In this document: piece by piece, positions 22,401 to 33,230 of the stretch
How the letters are laid out: the number at the start of each line of letters is the position of its first letter
How positions within the stretch are numbered: the stretch's first letter is position 1
Assembly: GCF_036711975.1 (NCBI RefSeq)
Contig: NC_091966.1
Location: 3,727,501 to 3,791,500 of the forward strand
Reading direction: 5' to 3'
Source of the DNA: Onthophagus taurus
Taxonomy: Eukaryota; Arthropoda; Insecta; Coleoptera; Scarabaeidae
DNA: 64,000 nt
Position numbers and translations under genes: made by a program
The notes under the pieces: generated by a model
What the model was told of the DNA's origin: nothing
Databases searched by the model: none
What the model saw: the letters and a program-made list of their open reading frames with translations, nothing else

Positions 22401-23600
22401 GTTTTAAAACATCTTGGATTAACTTTAAAATATTGAAAGAAATTGATTTCTGGGAAAATCTTTATGAATTTTCCACCATTTATTAATAAAAGCATTTTCT
22501 TTCTAATGAAGAAAACAGTTTAGCAAAATCACTTTCACTCTCTGAGATATATTGTTCTAAACATAATCAAAATTTCTGGTAACTTTTAATATTTTTGAGT
22601 TAACTTTAAAAAATTGGGAAAAATCAATTTACAGGAAAATCTTCATGACTTTTTCATCACTTATTAATAAAAGTGTCCTCTTTCCAATGATAGAACCCGT
22701 TTTGTAAAATATCCTTTGGTTTCCGAGATACAGTGTTTTGAACATATTCGAAATTATAACTTTTAAATTATCTTGGATTAATTTTAAAATATTGGGAAAA
22801 ATCGATTTGTTGGAAAATCTTTATGAATTTTTCACCACTTTTTAATAAAAGTGTCCTCTTTCTAATGAAGAGAACAGTTTTGCAAAATCACTTTCACTTT
22901 CCAAGATATATTGTTCTAAACATAATCAAATTTTTTGGTAACTTTTGATATTTTTGGGTTAACTTTCAAAAATTAGGAAAAATCTATTTACAGGAAAATC
23001 TTCATGACTTTTGCACCACTTATTAATAAAAGTGTCCTCTTTTCAATGATAAAACCCGTTTTTGCAAAATCACCTTTAGTTTCCGAAATACAATGTTTTG
23101 AACATATTCGAAATTGTAACTTTTAAAACATCTTGGATTAACTTTAAAATACTGGAAGAAATCGATTTGTTGGAAAATCTTTATGAGTTTTTCACACATT
23201 TACTAATGAAAGCATTCTCTTTCTAATCAAGAAAACAGTTTTCCAAAATTACTTTCACTTTCTGAGATATATTGTTCTAAACATAAGCAAAATTTCTGGT
23301 AACTTTCTATACATATATTTAGGTTAACTTTAAAAAATTGGGAAAAATCTGTTTACTGGAAAATCTTTGTTACTTTTTCACTACTTATTAATAAAAGCGT
23401 CCTCTTTTCAATGAAGAAATCAGCTTTACTAAATCACCATTCATTTCAAAGACACAACGTTTTGAACATAATTGCTGAGTGGAAAAATTTCATGACATTT
23501 TCACTACTTATTAATTAAAGTGTCCTCTTTTCAATGAATAAGGCCGTTTTATCAAATCACTTTTAGTTTCAGAGATACCGCGTTTTAAACATTTTCGAAA
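19420..23600. repeat. Satellite family 2, large tandem array (~361-bp dimeric unit)
   Basis: About 11-12 copies of a unit made of two related ~180-bp halves. One half carries GCATTCTCTTTCTAATGAAG and AAACAGTTTTGCAAAATCAC. The other carries GTGTCCTCTTTTCAATGATA and AACCCGTTTTGTAAAATCAC. The first landmark recurs near 19481, 19843 and 20203, a spacing of about 361. Landmarks in both halves (TTATTAATAAAAG, TCCTCTTT-CAATGA, CCCGTTTTG) are shared with family 1 at 2655-7548, so the two arrays descend from one ancestral half-unit. The order of half types is irregular in places, and the last units near 23400-23600 are diverged. Short open frames inside are spurious. Confidence 0.9.
22131..22276 (+). 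mobile_element. 5'-truncated copy of the 2945-5938 LINE inside satellite 2
   Basis: The 146 bp match the last bases of the LINE at 2945-3090 in opposite orientation: GGGCAGAAAGACC, CGGTAGCCCTATTCTCA, ATGTAGTGGGTAC and AATAAAATTTGTTTTC, then a TC repeat tail. It is flanked by the 8-bp repeat TCTTCATG at 22123-22130 and 22277-22284, which is satellite sequence. This is a classic target-primed insertion truncated shortly after initiation. Confidence 0.85.
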
Positions 23601-25260
23601 TTATGACAACCACACCAAACAATTTGATTCAAGGAAGGAGTCTGGAATATTCTCCGCATAAATAAAGAACTCACCTTGTAATAGCAAGAACGACACATCC
23701 GGAAGTTTATCCAGGACATACATAAAAGACCCAGAACGAACCTGCAAAATTTTTGAAAAATCTTCGAACACCTTCTTCTTTAACGTGCTGCCATTAATTT
23801 CTACTCAGCAAAGAACTAGGTTATCTCCACTTACGAATAAGAGACTTTTCTTGATTTGTGACCTCGGGGTTGTCTCAAGGGCCATAAAAAATGTTTCAAT
23901 TATGTATGCAATAATATAAATATTGAGGTTTGTCCATTAAAAACTAGTTAGGCATCATCCCTACATAGTTCTTACATGAAATGAGTGAGATGCCTACAAG
24001 GGGATTACCACCCATTAAACTCAAAAATGGTGGCATTCAAATACCTAATTTTTTTGTTCCTCAACATGATGCAAACACACAACCAAAGCTTTGATCGCAA
24101 AAATAGCAGTAACCACACTTTTATCCTCTATGACTTTGCTTTCAAAATGCGATACAAACCGGTATCGATTAATAGAAGAAGTACTACGAGATCTTGATTT
24201 CGCCTCATCAGCAGTGAACAAAGAACAGTATCTACGGATATTCACAAACGAAGAGGGCAGGGTGTTGCCAAAGTTAACAATAGTCAAAATAAAAGTAGTT
24301 CAAACCTTTGACAATTGCAAAGAAGCAATTTGGTATAAGCTACTCTGCTTGCATACCCATCACAACAGATACTTCCGATTTTACAATTGGAACAGTCCTG
24401 GATTATAACAACCACTGAGATTCTTCTCCAGAAAGTTGAGCACAGCGACAGATTTCCTGGCAATATACGAAGCAATTCACATAAATCATATACGTGAGAT
24501 ATACGCAAGATAGCCAGATATACGCCAGTCTTGAGTTTCTGATTAAGTGTTCTGGTATGCTGTTGTAAACTTATTCTCTATCTAAGACCAAGTGGTTTGG
24601 GTGTTATGGCATCTCTTATTTGCTTCTGCGTCACCGATTCGGGTTTGTACAGTTTCAGTTTTAATTTACTGCAATTATTTTACTTCGATTGGTTCTGCTT
24701 GAGGTTAATTTATCGTTATTATGGTTGCTTTTCTTCTTCGAAAAGCCCTCTTTTCACAGTTTTGATTTTGGTTTTTTCGCGATTTAAAAAAAAAGTGGAG
24801 ATACATTATTAATTTTATACAGCTATTACATTTTTGGTTGAGTTCTTGATTTTATCACAAATTTAGTTAACCAAGTATTTATGATGAAATCAATTTATTA
24901 GTTTCTAACCAACCACCATAAATCCAATTATTATTATCGTTTCAAATGCAAATATCTTGATGTAGATTTATTACGCGCTACGCTAAGTGTGTGTCACATC
25001 CTGTGTCTGCAAATCATAACAACCGGGAGGAAACCGAGAATTTACTCTATGTTTAATCATGATCTCATCCCCTAATTTGATAGTAAAATTTTTTTATTGT
25101 TGCGAATTTAAGAGAATATAATAATCTTATATAAACACTTGTTAATAATTCAAAATTAAACCGTTACATAACAGTTGATTAAAAAGATTGCCCTGAAGTT
25201 CACCACTCATCAAAATTTAAATTAAGTTAATAAAATATAACATTTTTAAAAAGCGACGAT
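23601..25260. other. Intergenic, no gene supported
   Basis: Frames at 23985-24408 and 24045-24508 overlap on both strands and show no domain. One weak repeat (23805-23905) is shared with 14990-15095. Otherwise nothing is recognised. Confidence 0.25.
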
Positions 25261-25307
25261 TAATATATATTTTCTAAACAATTAAACTAATGAGATAAGA
25301 TTTAATT

Positions 25308-25694
25308 TTAGTCCGTATTGATCCACTTAAGAAACCTCTGTAACAATTCCATGACGAATTTCGCAGCTCTATCCATAAATCCATCATTGGGTTTTTTTAC
25401 TTCGGTGAATACATCCTCGTCATCTTCCATTTCGTTTATAGTTTGCCGTTTTTGCCTGGTTAACGCATCTGGATCTTCTTCAAATTTAGACATTAAATTT
25501 TGAAATTGTTTATCTTGTTCCAAAAATCCGATGAATTTTTCGGCGAGATCTCCATCTTTTAATTCGGCTAAATTCGAAGTGGGTTTCTAATAAAAATTGA
25601 AATTAAATTAAATTAAATTGTTTTGAAGACTTACAGCTGATGATGGAGCGAAATAAAAAAGGCAAACGACCAAACAAATAACTTTCAAATCCAT
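25308..25694 (-). CDS. Small secreted protein, 2 exons, unknown function
   Basis: Exon 1 25635-25694 encodes 20 residues, MDLKVICLVVCLFYFAPSSA, a textbook signal peptide that coincides with the exon. The donor is GTAAGT. Exon 2 25308-25586 follows an AG acceptor in phase 0, giving 112 residues in all. The mature chain is acidic and rich in charged residues, has no cysteines, and contains the basic site RQKRQ about two-thirds along, which could be a proprotein-convertase cleavage site. The C-terminus (FMDRAAKFVMELLQRFLKWI) could form an amphipathic helix. It has a TATA box 81 bp upstream. It is divergent to the OBP-like gene at 26222, with 527 bp between start codons. I do not recognise the family; a secreted peptide precursor or a lipid-binding helix is possible. 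Confidence 0.75.
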
Positions 25695-25774
25695 TTCACT
25701 TTGATTTTCTAATGCAAATCGACCGGATGCGAGTCCGTGGAGAAATGTGACATATTTTGGTTGGTAATGTTTTT

Positions 25775-25782
25775 TTTTTATA
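25775..25782 (-). promoter_or_regulatory. TATA box of the small secreted-protein gene
   Basis: TATAAAAA on the minus strand, 81 bases upstream of the ATG at 25694, which would give a leader of about 50 nt. The remaining interval to 26221 is the shared upstream region of the two divergent genes; no matching TATA was picked out for the plus-strand gene. Confidence 0.5.
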
Positions 25783-26221
25783 CGTAAATCGTTCCCTAAC
25801 GCTGATGTGACCACAAATCCGTGACCATGGCAGTGGAATTATATAATTAGCAAATTACCGGTTGACAATTTGCGAATTGAATTGATGGTTACGCCGCATT
25901 GCACTTCCTGTTTTATTGAAAAAATGGTTCATATACTAAACATGTTTCGATCAAACGCTGACTAAAACTATACATTGGAAATTTGATGACTATCAATTCC
26001 AAAGATGATATAATTACGAGTTAATGTGGAAAAAAATCTCGAAAACGAGTATACTTTGATGAAAAGTTTAGGAAATTTTATGTTTACATCACGCTATTAG
26101 AAATTAATTTGATCCCAAATCTATAATTTTCTAAATTACTACGTTGATTTTGCAAAAACACGCAATAAAACATCAAAATAAGCATCGTTGATTTTATCTT
26201 GAATCTTTCAACAGAAAAGTC

Positions 26222-29200
26222 ATGTTAAAAATTATAATCTTATCCCTTATCCTTTTTAAAAGTGTAAGTTTTTAACTACATTTAAAATTAATGATATACA
26301 AGAATTAATTAATTAGGCCCATTCGAAATGTGAGAAACCAAAATATCTTTTGGATAACGAACAAGAATGTTTAGAAATAACGACGAGCGTGTTTGAAAGA
26401 TTTTCAAATTCCGCCACTGGCGTTTTTAACATGGCCAAGAAAAAATTGGGGATCGATTACGAAGAAGAACCGTTGAAAGTAAATTAATTTACGTTTTATT
26501 TTATACTTTTTAATAATTTCGTTTTAGTGTAGTTATTATTTATGCATACTTCACAATTTAAAAATGGTGACGGAATCGGGAATTTTAAATGAGGAATTAA
26601 TCAAAGAGTGGATGGAGGGACACATTCCTGGGGATGTCCAAGAAGAATTTACTAAATACGCAATGAAATGCAATGAAGATGCTACGAAACGTAAATAATA
26701 TTGTTTCTTGCTCTGAAACTTAATTTGTTATCTTTACAAAAACTTTATTCCATCTTTTTATAATTACCATATTAGCTGATTTTATTGTTGAAATTAATAA
26801 TATGATGTTAACATCTACAGAGTATCTGATTTGAAAAGAAATCTTTGATATGTGGTAGTATTAGGATCTGTATAGGTTTATCTGGAGATGTTACATAGGT
26901 ATTATCTATTTGGTCTACAGTAGGACCAGTTCTTCAGGTAAAAGACATCCAATAAGTTTTATTAACACGTCTAACCAATGCCAGTAATATATTAGAACTT
27001 AATTGTGGTACTATCAGGATTTGATAGATTTATCCCTAAATGTTAAGTGATGACTATGCGATGGTTCCTCATCGCATAGTCGTCACTTAACATTTAAGCC
27101 GTCACAGTATGCGTAAATTGATTTTTTCCTGCTCCTTTGAAACTACTTTGATAACATTTTGTAATATTATTAACTAGTAGTCCTTTATGCCTTCCTTTGT
27201 TATTCAAATCTTTTCAATCTTGATATTGTGATTTTGTCTAATAAAGTTATATAACTTTGGTGTTTTTTTAAGCCAGATAGAACTTACGAAAGGGTTAACT
27301 GTTAAACGAATTGTCATACTGCGCTCACTTTTTGATAGTTATGATCAGTACACTCTGGCAAATCATCATGAATAGATTGATGCTTGAACAACGCTACCAA
27401 ACCATCCAGATTTACTTTGAAAATCAGTAATCAATTCGCACAACTTATAGACGACTTCGTGATTTGTATAGCGCACATAATCGTCCATCTGAGCAAGCCA
27501 TCCGTCGAACTGTGTATAGATTTCACACCACATACTCTCTAAATGATGCTAAATGATTTTTTGTGTTATTTTTTTTTCAATTTAAAGTTCTATCGGGCTT
27601 AAAAAAGCTCCCAGTATTAGTCCAAGCCAGATCAACTGCAAAATTTGTAAGAATACCAACCTTTTCAATATTAGTTCTGTTTAAGCAATGGTTAAATTCT
27701 GTTTCAATGGGAAACTTTACCAATGTAATCATCAGGAAATCTAATCTAGTCTAAAATAGTATAGTAACTTAGGATCAGCTCAGGATCCGGAGAAGACATG
27801 GGCATTAGTGGACCAAATAGCCGCATTAAATTGCCCCTCAGCTCGGACATAACCATTTATCAAGCAGAATTTCTTCCTATAAACTTCTGCGCCGCTTTGA
27901 ACCTACAAAAGGGACAGAAAGGTGCATCCATAAACATTTTTACAGACAGTCGGGTCGTCCTAAAGGCAATTCAGGCCTACACGTGTGACTCCGCACTGAT
28001 CAGAAAGTGTACCAGCAAACTGAGAGAACTCGCTAGGGACAATGATGTTACTCTTTGGTGTATTCCAGGTTACAGAGACATTGAAGGCAATGAGAAGGCG
28101 GACAAGCTGGCCAAAGAGACAGCGAAAACGCCTTTCATTGGACCACAACTCAGTTGTTGATTACAAATAAGCCACCTAAAACAAGTAATCAACAGTTGGG
28201 AGGCCTCGAAGGTAGCTTTACGCTGAAAAGGCTGTCAGGTTTCCTCACCGTCCATAAAATACCACCTCTTCCACATTGGACAAGCTGAGGATCAAACTTG
28301 TCGACTTTGCAACGACACGTCACAAACGGCTGAACATATACTGTGTAAGTGGGTTGCCAGAGGTCACCTAAGACACAAAATTTTCGATAAAGCTCTTTTG
28401 ACATCTACCAACATAAAGGAACAAGTTCTTCGAGCAATACTAAGGTTCACTACATTTACCCTAAACTTTTGGAGGGCTAAAGTTACAATAAATCTTATAG
28501 GTCGCGGTGACGAGAGGGGTGGTTCCTTCAGCCCGGCGGCAATAATAATAATAATAGGATCAGCCGCCATAATCGCATAATTGTCTATATTTTAGGTAAC
28601 ATAAAAACGAATTTTTGAAAAGAAAATCCTGATTTGAAACCTTAGTAGCGCACCAGGAATGATATGAAGACGGCCATTCTTCACATCCATTGTTGTGTTA
28701 CATATATTCAGGCCGTCTTGGAGTCAATCTCGATCGACATCTTCTTAAGGTTGGATTTCATGACACAATACGAACAGTGTAGAAGCAGTGCGTGCTAGGC
28801 AAAACCTAACAATCAGCTTATCGTCCTATGAATAGTAAGGTGGCCATAAACGGGGTCAGACATCTTAGGCGAAAAGTTGTTCTTTTCATGGGAACAAACG
28901 AACTCTGTGATATTTTCGAAGAAATGGTGACTTCCGGAATTGCTTCTACCTAAAAAAAACATTTTAAAACAACTACTAATAATAAACGCAATATTTTATT
29001 CCTGCCTTTTCATGTAGGATCAGATAACTTTTTGAACTTGCACAGATTAAAGTTATAATGTATCACAAAAATCTCAAATTTCTCGACAGCGAACACTTAA
29101 ATCCTAATGCATATACATATACAGTATGTTATACAGGGTGATTCATAAGTAATGGGCCAAATTGTAAATGTACGTTCAGGAGGCCAAAATAATAATATTT

Positions 29201-32200
29201 TCATTAACAATAATGGGTCTTAGTCTGCTCCTTACTGAGATACAGGATGTTAAAGCGAAAAAAATAAAATAGATTTTTGTTAATAGGTCAGCTACTTTTC
29301 TACATAATGACTCATAGTTGACTTATAGTTTTTGTAAGGGTAAACAATAATGTGTGAGAGGATTTGAGTTAACTCGTAGATGTCGCCACATGCGCCATAT
29401 GAATTAGATGAAATCAGCTACAAATTTTTTATCGCTCATTATTTTACAACATACTTGTTTAATTTGGATAGCCCCATCATTTCTGTAGAAAAAAGCTATA
29501 CTTCTTTGATCTTGAAAATATTAACGATTTTCGAGATATTTGAATTTTACTAATTCACTACACTACATTTCACGGTGGTCGACGTAGCATTAATCTGTTA
29601 AGACACAAGCATGGCATGGAATGTTGACATTTACCTAACCGTAATTGATAATTGATAACAATATTAAACTGAAACCATAAAAAAATTACGTAATAAAACA
29701 ATTTATTGTACGCCAGTTAATAAAACGAAATACAACATTAGAACAGACTTGAACTAAGACCACTTACGACAACTGTTATCAAAACCTACATGTTAATGTT
29801 GTGCGAAGTTAAATTAAATTTAAGCTTAATTATGAGCTACTGCAAAAGGTTTTCAACATGACCACCACACGCATTTAACCGTTTGGTTAAGGATTGTCTG
29901 ACTTTAAAAAATGTAGCAGGATTATTTCGTATTGAATTGGCTGCATCTTGAATTCTATTCCATAACTCGTCTCGTGTATTTATAGTAGGTTCAGCATAGA
30001 CCATTGATTTCATGTAACTCCACACATAAAAATCAAGTGGATTAAAATCGGGACTGCGAGGCGGCCACTGAAATTCACTACCACGTCCAATCCAATGGTG
30101 AGGGAATGTTTCATTCAGATGTTCGCGCACAGCACGTGAAAAATGTGGAGGAGCACCGTCTTGCATGAACCACATATTTCTTCTTAGTTGTAATGGAAGA
30201 TCTCCCAAGAGGTCGACTAAGTCATTATTTAAAAAAATTAAATATGACTCTCCATTTAAATTAGGAGGTAATTTAACTGGGCCCAGTAATGTATTGCCTA
30301 TTACACCGCACCACACATTTATTTTAAACTCGTACTGGAAATGTCTATCTTTTTTTAAACGAGGGTTTTCGGTTTCCCAGGCATGACTATTTCGCCAATT
30401 AAAAATTCCGCGTCTGGTAAAGGTTGCTTCATCCGTGAAAAGAATGTTATTTAGGAATGTTGGATTATTATTCAATTTTCCTTTTAGCCACTGACAAAAT
30501 TGAACTCTGATTCGATAATCTGTTGGAAGTAAATTTTGCACAGGTATAAAATGATAGGGATATAAATTTTCCTTGTGTAAAATTCTAGTCACGGATGGTT
30601 GGCTTATTCCAGTTGCTGCAGACAATCGACGAGTGCTTATTTCAGAATGTTGCGCAATTCTTACCAAAATTTCATCTTCTTGCTGCGGAGTGATAGTCTT
30701 AGGACGTCCTGTATGATATTTTGGACGAAATGAACCTGTTTCACCCAATCGATTATAAATATTTTGAAATATCTTCCGGTTTGGCTGCCTTCTGTAAGGG
30801 TACATTTCACGATATTTTCTGGATGCTGCTTGCCCAGAAAAACGTTCTTGTGCGTAAACGCATAACATGTCTCTCATTTCTTCGTTTGAAAAGTGATTAT
30901 GTCTCGGCATTTTGATTTATGTTAGGACAAGAACGAATCAGTTTACTTAACAATAAAATGTTTTAAACTATTCATTAAACGTAAAAGCTCATTGACGTTT
31001 CATAATTCATATGGCGCATGTGGCGACATCTACGAGTTAACTCAAATCCTCTCACACATTATTGTTTACCCTTACAAAAACTATAAGTCAACTATGAGTC
31101 ATTATGTAGAAAAGTAGCTGATCTATTAACAAAAATCTATTTTATTTTTTTCGCTTTAACATCCTGTATCTTAGTAAGGAGCAGACTAAGACCCATTATT
31201 GTTAATGAAAATATTATTATTTTGGCCTCCTGAACGAACATTTACAATTTGGCCCATTACTTATGAATCACCCTGTATATACAAATGTTCAAAATGACCT
31301 CCACACACTGCTGAGCTCGTCGTACCATGGATTGCCTTACACGCTCAAAAATACTTGGTGTATTTCGAATTTGCTGGTAAATTCCACTCTACGTTAAATA
31401 TCCTCAATATTTTGAATTGGGGCAGAATACACCATAGATTTTAAATGTCCCCATATGTAAAAATCGAGAGGATTTAAATCGTGCAGGTCACGCTACAGGT
31501 CCACCATGTCCAATCCATCTTCCAGGATATACGGCATTTAACAATTTGCGTGCTGTGAGACCGAAGTGAGCCAGCGCTCCGTCATGCATGAACCACATGC
31601 GTTCTCTAACATTTAGCAGAACAGCTAAGTCGTTTTGTAAAAAATAACGATAATTCTGCCAGGAAAGTCGTCGGGGAAGTACAAAAGGACCAATCAAGAA
31701 GTCGTTGATACTTCCTGTCCACAGATTTAACGAAAACTGCGTTTGATGTCTGGACTGAATAATAGCATGAGGGGTTTCTTCTTGCCACTGGTGTAAATTA
31801 TGAAAATTGACGATACCATCTCTTCTAAAGCCAGCTTCTTCACTAAAGAGCAGACACGATCGGTGGCGCATTTCTGTAACAACCATACACAGTAAGCTTC
31901 TCGTGATGGGAAGTCATTCTCACTAAGTCCCTGTAATCTTTGCAGGGACCAACTTCCGCCAATGCAATTCTTCGAGTACCTGCATTTTCTACAACACGAT
32001 CCAACACACGTTCTTTCAAGTCCAAAGTTCTTGGTCTGCCGCGATCTCGGACTACTGGTTTGAAGGTTCCTGTTTGCCTTAATCTAATATGAAGCCTTTC
32101 GAACGTTTTTTCATGGTCTGCGTAAAGTCTTCTTGCTTCTATTCTGTTGCAATGTGTCAAACCATACATTAAATGCATGTCGGACATCTCTTTGAAAGAA

Positions 32201-32664
32201 TAATCTGCCATTTTGTACTAGACTGAAAACAAAAAGCACGGACTGCCTACTTAATATTGGTCTGAAAAGCTAGTAAATTTGTGTAAATTCACCGCTGTAA
32301 CTCAGTAACAAACCATTTTAGGACATGTTTATATAAACTTTTTTGTTTATTTTTAGTTGTAGAAACCGTCTATGTATAGCAAGCCCAACATTTTTGTAAC
32401 ATCCTGTATAAAATTGCTGATATAAACATTATAATCGGATCTTATCAATTTCTTACAATATAATATAAATTTTCCTTAACTTATTATATATTTTAATAAG
32501 ATTTTATTTTAGTTGCAGATGTCTCAAACTGTCAAAAAGCCACAGAATTCATTAAATGTTTATCTCAATATGAAGAAGTAAGAATAAGTAACAATGACTT
32601 AATTAATTTATTAATATATTAAATTGTTTTTACATTTTAGTGTAAAATATTTAAATTTCCTTAA
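26222..32664 (+). CDS. Odorant-binding-protein-like secreted protein, 5 exons
   Basis: Exons are 26222-26263, 26317-26478, 26528-26690, 32513-32577 and 32641-32664. All are GT-AG with matching phases (0, 0, 1, 0), giving 151 residues. The signal peptide is MLKIIILSLILFK plus a few residues. Cysteines are at 19, 32, 69, 74, 116, 129, 138 and 145. Spacing C74-x41-C116-x12-C129-x8-C138 is that of the PBP/GOBP family, and CQKATEFIKCL is a typical last block. Odd points are four residues instead of the usual three between the second and third family cysteines, and extra cysteines at 19 and 145 that may pair. The fold binds small hydrophobic molecules in haemolymph or sensillum lymph. Intron 3 is 5.8 kb and packed with mobile DNA, while the other introns are about 50-65 bp. 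AATAAA lies at 32811. Confidence 0.85.
27038..27095. repeat. Near-perfect 26-bp hairpin in the OBP-gene intron
   Basis: Arm 27038-27063 (starts AAATGTTAAGTGATGACTAT) and arm 27070-27095 (starts CATCGCATAGTCGTCACTTA) are complementary except for one G-T wobble, with a six-base loop GTTCCT. In transcript sense it would be a very stable stem. It may be the centre of an old fold-back element or a small-RNA-like hairpin; no outer pairing was seen. Confidence 0.7.
27775..28560 (+). pseudogene. Non-LTR retrotransposon 3' fragment with RNase H domain
   Basis: 27798-28160 reads as an RNase H domain: ITIYQAEFLPINFCAAL, INIFTDSRVVLKAI and GYRDIEGNEKADKLAKETAK. The first catalytic Asp and the active-site region are only partly kept. 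After frame changes, CRLCNDTSQTAEHILC (28300-28347) and a C-terminal piece run to an AATAATAATAATAAT tail at 28540-28556. It is a 5'-truncated I/Loa-group LINE of different sequence from the one at 13281-14540. Confidence 0.75.
29134..31275 (-). mobile_element. Apparently intact mariner-like DNA transposon with 273-bp inverted repeats
   Basis: A 2142-bp element flanked by TA on each side (29132-29133, 31276-31277). The terminal inverted repeats are 29134-29406 and 31003-31275. By direct reading they differ at only three of 273 positions, which implies a young insertion. The tips read CAGGGTGATTCATAAGTAAT. It contains one uninterrupted transposase gene. Arms this long are unusual for a mariner-like element. 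Confidence 0.9.
29837..30910 (-). CDS. Mariner-like transposase, intact
   Basis: 357 residues, no stop or shift. N-terminal ~125 residues hold paired helix-turn-helix units of the DUF4817-like type (FSNEEMRDMLCVYAQ, then TGRPKTITPQQEDE and STRRLSAATGISQPSVTRIL). The catalytic domain shows FTDEATF (D160), WFMQDGAPPHF (D251) and WPPRSPDFNPLDFYVW. If the third acidic residue is D288 of SPD, 36 residues separate it from D251; if D293 of NPLD, 41. The C-terminus ends ACGGHVENLLQ. The enzyme would cut at the inverted repeats and insert at TA. It is a single exon on the minus strand, opposite to the host OBP-like gene in whose intron it sits. The decayed neighbour at 31283-32211 is a related but clearly different sequence. 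Confidence 0.93.
   Translation of the reverse strand: MPRHNHFSNEEMRDMLCVYAQERFSGQAASRKYREMYPYRRQPNRKIFQNIYNRLGETGSFRPKYHTGRPKTITPQQEDEILVRIAQHSEISTRRLSAATGISQPSVTRILHKENLYPYHFIPVQNLLPTDYRIRVQFCQWLKGKLNNNPTFLNNILFTDEATFTRRGIFNWRNSHAWETENPRLKKDRHFQYEFKINVWCGVIGNTLLGPVKLPPNLNGESYLIFLNNDLVDLLGDLPLQLRRNMWFMQDGAPPHFSRAVREHLNETFPHHWIGRGSEFQWPPRSPDFNPLDFYVWSYMKSMVYAEPTINTRDELWNRIQDAANSIRNNPATFFKVRQSLTKRLNACGGHVENLLQ
31283..32211 (-). pseudogene. Decayed mariner-like transposase
   Basis: Starts MADYSFKEMSDMHLMYG, continues GRPRTLDLKERVLDRVVENA, then after a deletion and frame shift near 31880-31900 FSEEAGFRRDGIVNFHN, WFMHDGALAHFGL, PLDFYIWGHLKSMVYSAP and a C-terminal GGHFEHL. The first catalytic Asp region reads FSEEA, so the Asp is replaced by Glu. 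Stops occur at 31488 and later. It belongs to the older element and lacks function. Confidence 0.8.
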
Positions 32665-32915
32665 TGCAACGTTCTTAACCACCATCTAAAAAAAGAAAAA
32701 CTCAACCAGTGTCAACAATAACAAAAAAGTTAATAAATTACTTAATAACCAAGAAAAATCTTTATTATTTTCATTAATTCTTTTTTATTTCTACCTACCT
32801 AAACGAACAAAATAAAACTTCTTAAAAAATTAAATAAACAAATTTTCCTTTCCATATCAAAATATTTTCACATACTAAAAACCAAAGAAATAGAAAAAAT
32901 AGACACATAGAAAAT

Positions 32916-33230
32916 TTATTTAGTAGCCTGCTCCAAATAGGCGATCAAATCCTTTCGATCCTCTGGCTTCTTCAACCCGGCGAAAATCATTTTTGTACCC
33001 GGTATGAATTTCTTGGGATCTATCAAGTATTCGTCGAGGGTAGCGGCGCTCCAAACGACTCCTTTTTTCTTATTCGCCTCCGTGTAAGAAAACCCAGCAG
33101 CAGTTCCAGATTTTCTTCCAATAAGACCATGGAGATTTGGACCAACTTTGTGTTTTCCCCCAGATTCCGTCGTGTGGCATTGAGCGCAAGCTCTTGTAAA
33201 AATTTTCTTGCCTTTTTCAGCATCACCCAT
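32916..33230 (-). CDS. Cyt-c: Cytochrome c, single exon
   Basis: 104 residues, the usual size. The haem attachment motif CAQCH is at residues 15-19 (His19 is one axial ligand), and Met81 in GTKMIFAGL is the other. [15 protein letters not shown] and [18 protein letters not shown] are diagnostic. It shuttles electrons from complex III to complex IV in the mitochondrial intermembrane space and can act in apoptosis. The sequence departs from the standard insect somatic form at [14 protein letters not shown] and [19 protein letters not shown]. The latter stretch recalls the cyt-c-d type of flies. It could thus be a second paralogue, perhaps with restricted expression; that is inference. There is no intron in the coding region. 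It lies about 410 bp downstream of the eIF2-beta stop codon on the same strand and converges on the OBP-like gene. Confidence 0.95.
   Translation of the reverse strand: MGDAEKGKKIFTRACAQCHTTESGGKHKVGPNLHGLIGRKSGTAAGFSYTEANKKKGVVWSAATLDEYLIDPKKFIPGTKMIFAGLKKPEDRKDLIAYLEQATK

Larger units (their letters stand above)
29120..32408 (-). mobile_element. Old mariner-like element interrupted by a younger relative
   Basis: The right end TTTGTAACATCCTGTA (32393-32408) pairs with TACAGTATGTTA at 29120-29131. That left end is broken by the insertion of the 29134-31275 element. Joining the flanks restores a left end similar to the right one for about 25 bases. The element contains a decayed transposase at 31283-32211. 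TA follows at the right border. Confidence 0.6.

Noticed and set aside
23985-24508. Overlapping frames on both strands near 24 kb
   Set aside because: Neither strand shows a domain or codon pattern. Likely chance in a slightly GC-richer piece.
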